Source: Monosporascus cannonballus (taxonomy: Eukaryota > Ascomycota > Sordariomycetes > Xylariales). Taken from it: a stretch of DNA of 64,000 nucleotides. Both the position numbers and the translations under genes were made by a program. Location: positions 1 through 64,000 of the forward strand of contig QJNS01000213.1 of assembly GCA_004154925.1 (NCBI GenBank). The letters run 5' to 3'. Below, piece by piece: positions 62,940 to 64,000 of this stretch. The notes under the pieces were generated by a model that was given only the letters and a program-made list of their open reading frames with translations, was not told the origin of the DNA and did not search any database. How positions within the stretch are numbered: the first letter of the stretch is position 1; each line of letters begins with the position of its first letter.

Positions 62940-63290
62940 GAATAAAAAATTACGATTTATGGTCAATTATCGATAATTAAACGACGTTATTATTAAAAAT
63001 CGAATATTATTATTTTTAATTACAGAAATAAAAAACCGATTTTACCGAATTAAATGGTTTATAGCATTCGATTTTAAAAATAAATATAATCTTATTAAGA
63101 TTAAGAAAAAATACGAATGAAAAATAACCTTTAGAACAAAATACGGATTATTTAAATATTTGGTTACATTAATAAGATTTATAAACGTATTAGCAACCTT
63201 TCAGCAGATGGTAAATTACGTATTACGAAAATATCTCGATATTTTCGTCGTTTGCTATCTCGACGATATTTTTATTTTCTTAAAAACGGA
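62940..63290 (+). pseudogene. Reverse transcriptase of copy B2 (degraded)
   Basis: KLRFMVNYR, then LNDVIIKNR, FIAFDFKNKYNLIKIKK and CYLDDIFIF (YLDD at about 63256-63267) occur in order on the plus strand. Stop codons and frame changes remain. Confidence 0.82.
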
Positions 63291-64000
63291 AAAAGTATAT
63301 GCAAAATACGTTTATAAAACTTTTTAAACTTTATAAGACGCAAGGCTATTTGTTAATGCGGAAAAAAATTAATTCCATATATAAAAAGTAAAATATTTAG
63401 GACATATTATTACCCCAGGATATATTAGGATGGACCCTAAGAAAATCGTTGCAGTTACAGAATAATAAACGCCAACGATAATTAAAAAAGTACAGGCATT
63501 CCTTGGATTTGCCAATTACTATAAGAAATTTATTCGAAACTTTAGCAAAATAACTATACCCTTAATAAATTTTACGAAAAAAAAAAAGAATTTAAATAAA
63601 CGCCAAACACAGAAAAGTTATTTTAAGTTATTAAAAATGCAATTACCAACGAGCCAGTACTAATTATATACGATCTAAACCGTCTCGTTAAATTAGAAAC
63701 CGAAATTTCGGATTATGTGTTAAGCGCAGTAATTAGATAACGGGATAATTAAAGTAAATTATATTTTATTATATTTTTTTCGTACAAATTAAAGGGAGCC
63801 TAACTTAATTACGGTATTCCAGATAAGGAATTTATGGCCATTATTATGGCATTTCTGGAATTTAGGTACTTCCTAAAGGAAAACTTGCACCAGGTTAAGG
63901 TTTATACGGATTATCAAAATCTTACCTTATTTATTATGATTAAGGAATTTATAGGACAATAATTAAAATACGCAAAACAATTGGCGAACTTCGATTTCGT

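Larger units (their letters stand above)
59771..64000 (+). mobile_element. Gypsy family-B copy B2, running off the window
   Basis: 5' LTR 59771-60130, gag (about 60200-61450, including a zinc knuckle reading YFNYGKMGHKVYK with two Cys-to-Tyr changes near 61017), protease region (about 62110-62170), RT (about 62940-63270) and RNase H (about 63690-63960, with an intact YTDYQNL segment). Best preserved of the family-B copies, but all frames are broken. The window ends before integrase. Confidence 0.8.

Overview
The window looks like a filamentous ascomycete (Pezizomycotina) chromosome. The first ~19.9 kb has balanced base composition and short spliceosomal introns (53-106 nt, GTAAGT/GTATGT donors, CTAAC/CTGAC-type branch sites). 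The genes are fungal: a multi-domain sulfite reductase, a division-1 chitin synthase and a fungal-type aquaporin. From ~19.87 kb to the end (~44 kb) the sequence is an AT-rich block with almost no long ORFs. Transposon proteins can still be read there through C-to-T / G-to-A changes on both strands, and much of the remaining C and G sits in CpG. This is the picture expected of repeat-induced point mutation (RIP) acting on CpA/TpG.

Genic part. (1) 1880-6819 (+): sulfite reductase beta subunit (MET5 type), four exons, 1552 aa predicted. (2) 7356-8898 (-): pieces of a seven-TM fungal rhodopsin-like (PTH11-related) membrane protein whose 5' end I cannot find. (3) 9537-9786: a 250-bp segment with 20-bp inverted terminal repeats. 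(4) 10117-11423 (+): six-exon aquaporin, 337 aa, with a broken first NPA box and NPAKC as the second. (5) 12539-14012 (-): a single-TM, fucose-lectin-like protein disrupted by several frame breaks. (6) 15402-18935 (+): two-exon chitin synthase, 1158 aa, intact. Spacers between these hold nothing I recognise.

AT-rich part. A Fot1/pogo-type DNA transposon (20235-29411, 41-bp TIRs, TA target) is split by a Ty3/gypsy element (21003-28331, two 426-bp LTRs, 5-bp ATAAA duplication). Further right is a ladder of gypsy family 'B' copies, all on the + strand. Each is interrupted by the LTR of the next (breaks at 40684, 48041 and 59771), and the last runs off the window end. A second copy of the first gypsy family (51940-58672, minus strand) sits inside one of them. 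A third gypsy family lies on the minus strand around 35-40 kb. Scattered through this are short, GC-balanced units that escaped mutation: two ~475-bp TRIM-like elements with 122-bp terminal direct repeats, and five solo-LTR-like units of 119-195 bp, four of them with perfect 5-bp target duplications.

The most notable observations are the TRIM family, the set of short mutation-free LTR units, and a repeated pattern in which the outer end of each LTR is far less mutated than its inner end. That pattern suggests RIP weakens at the edges of a repeat. I did not find an intact novel multi-gene system. Reading-frame assignments in the AT-rich part come from recognising degraded motifs by eye and give approximate limits.
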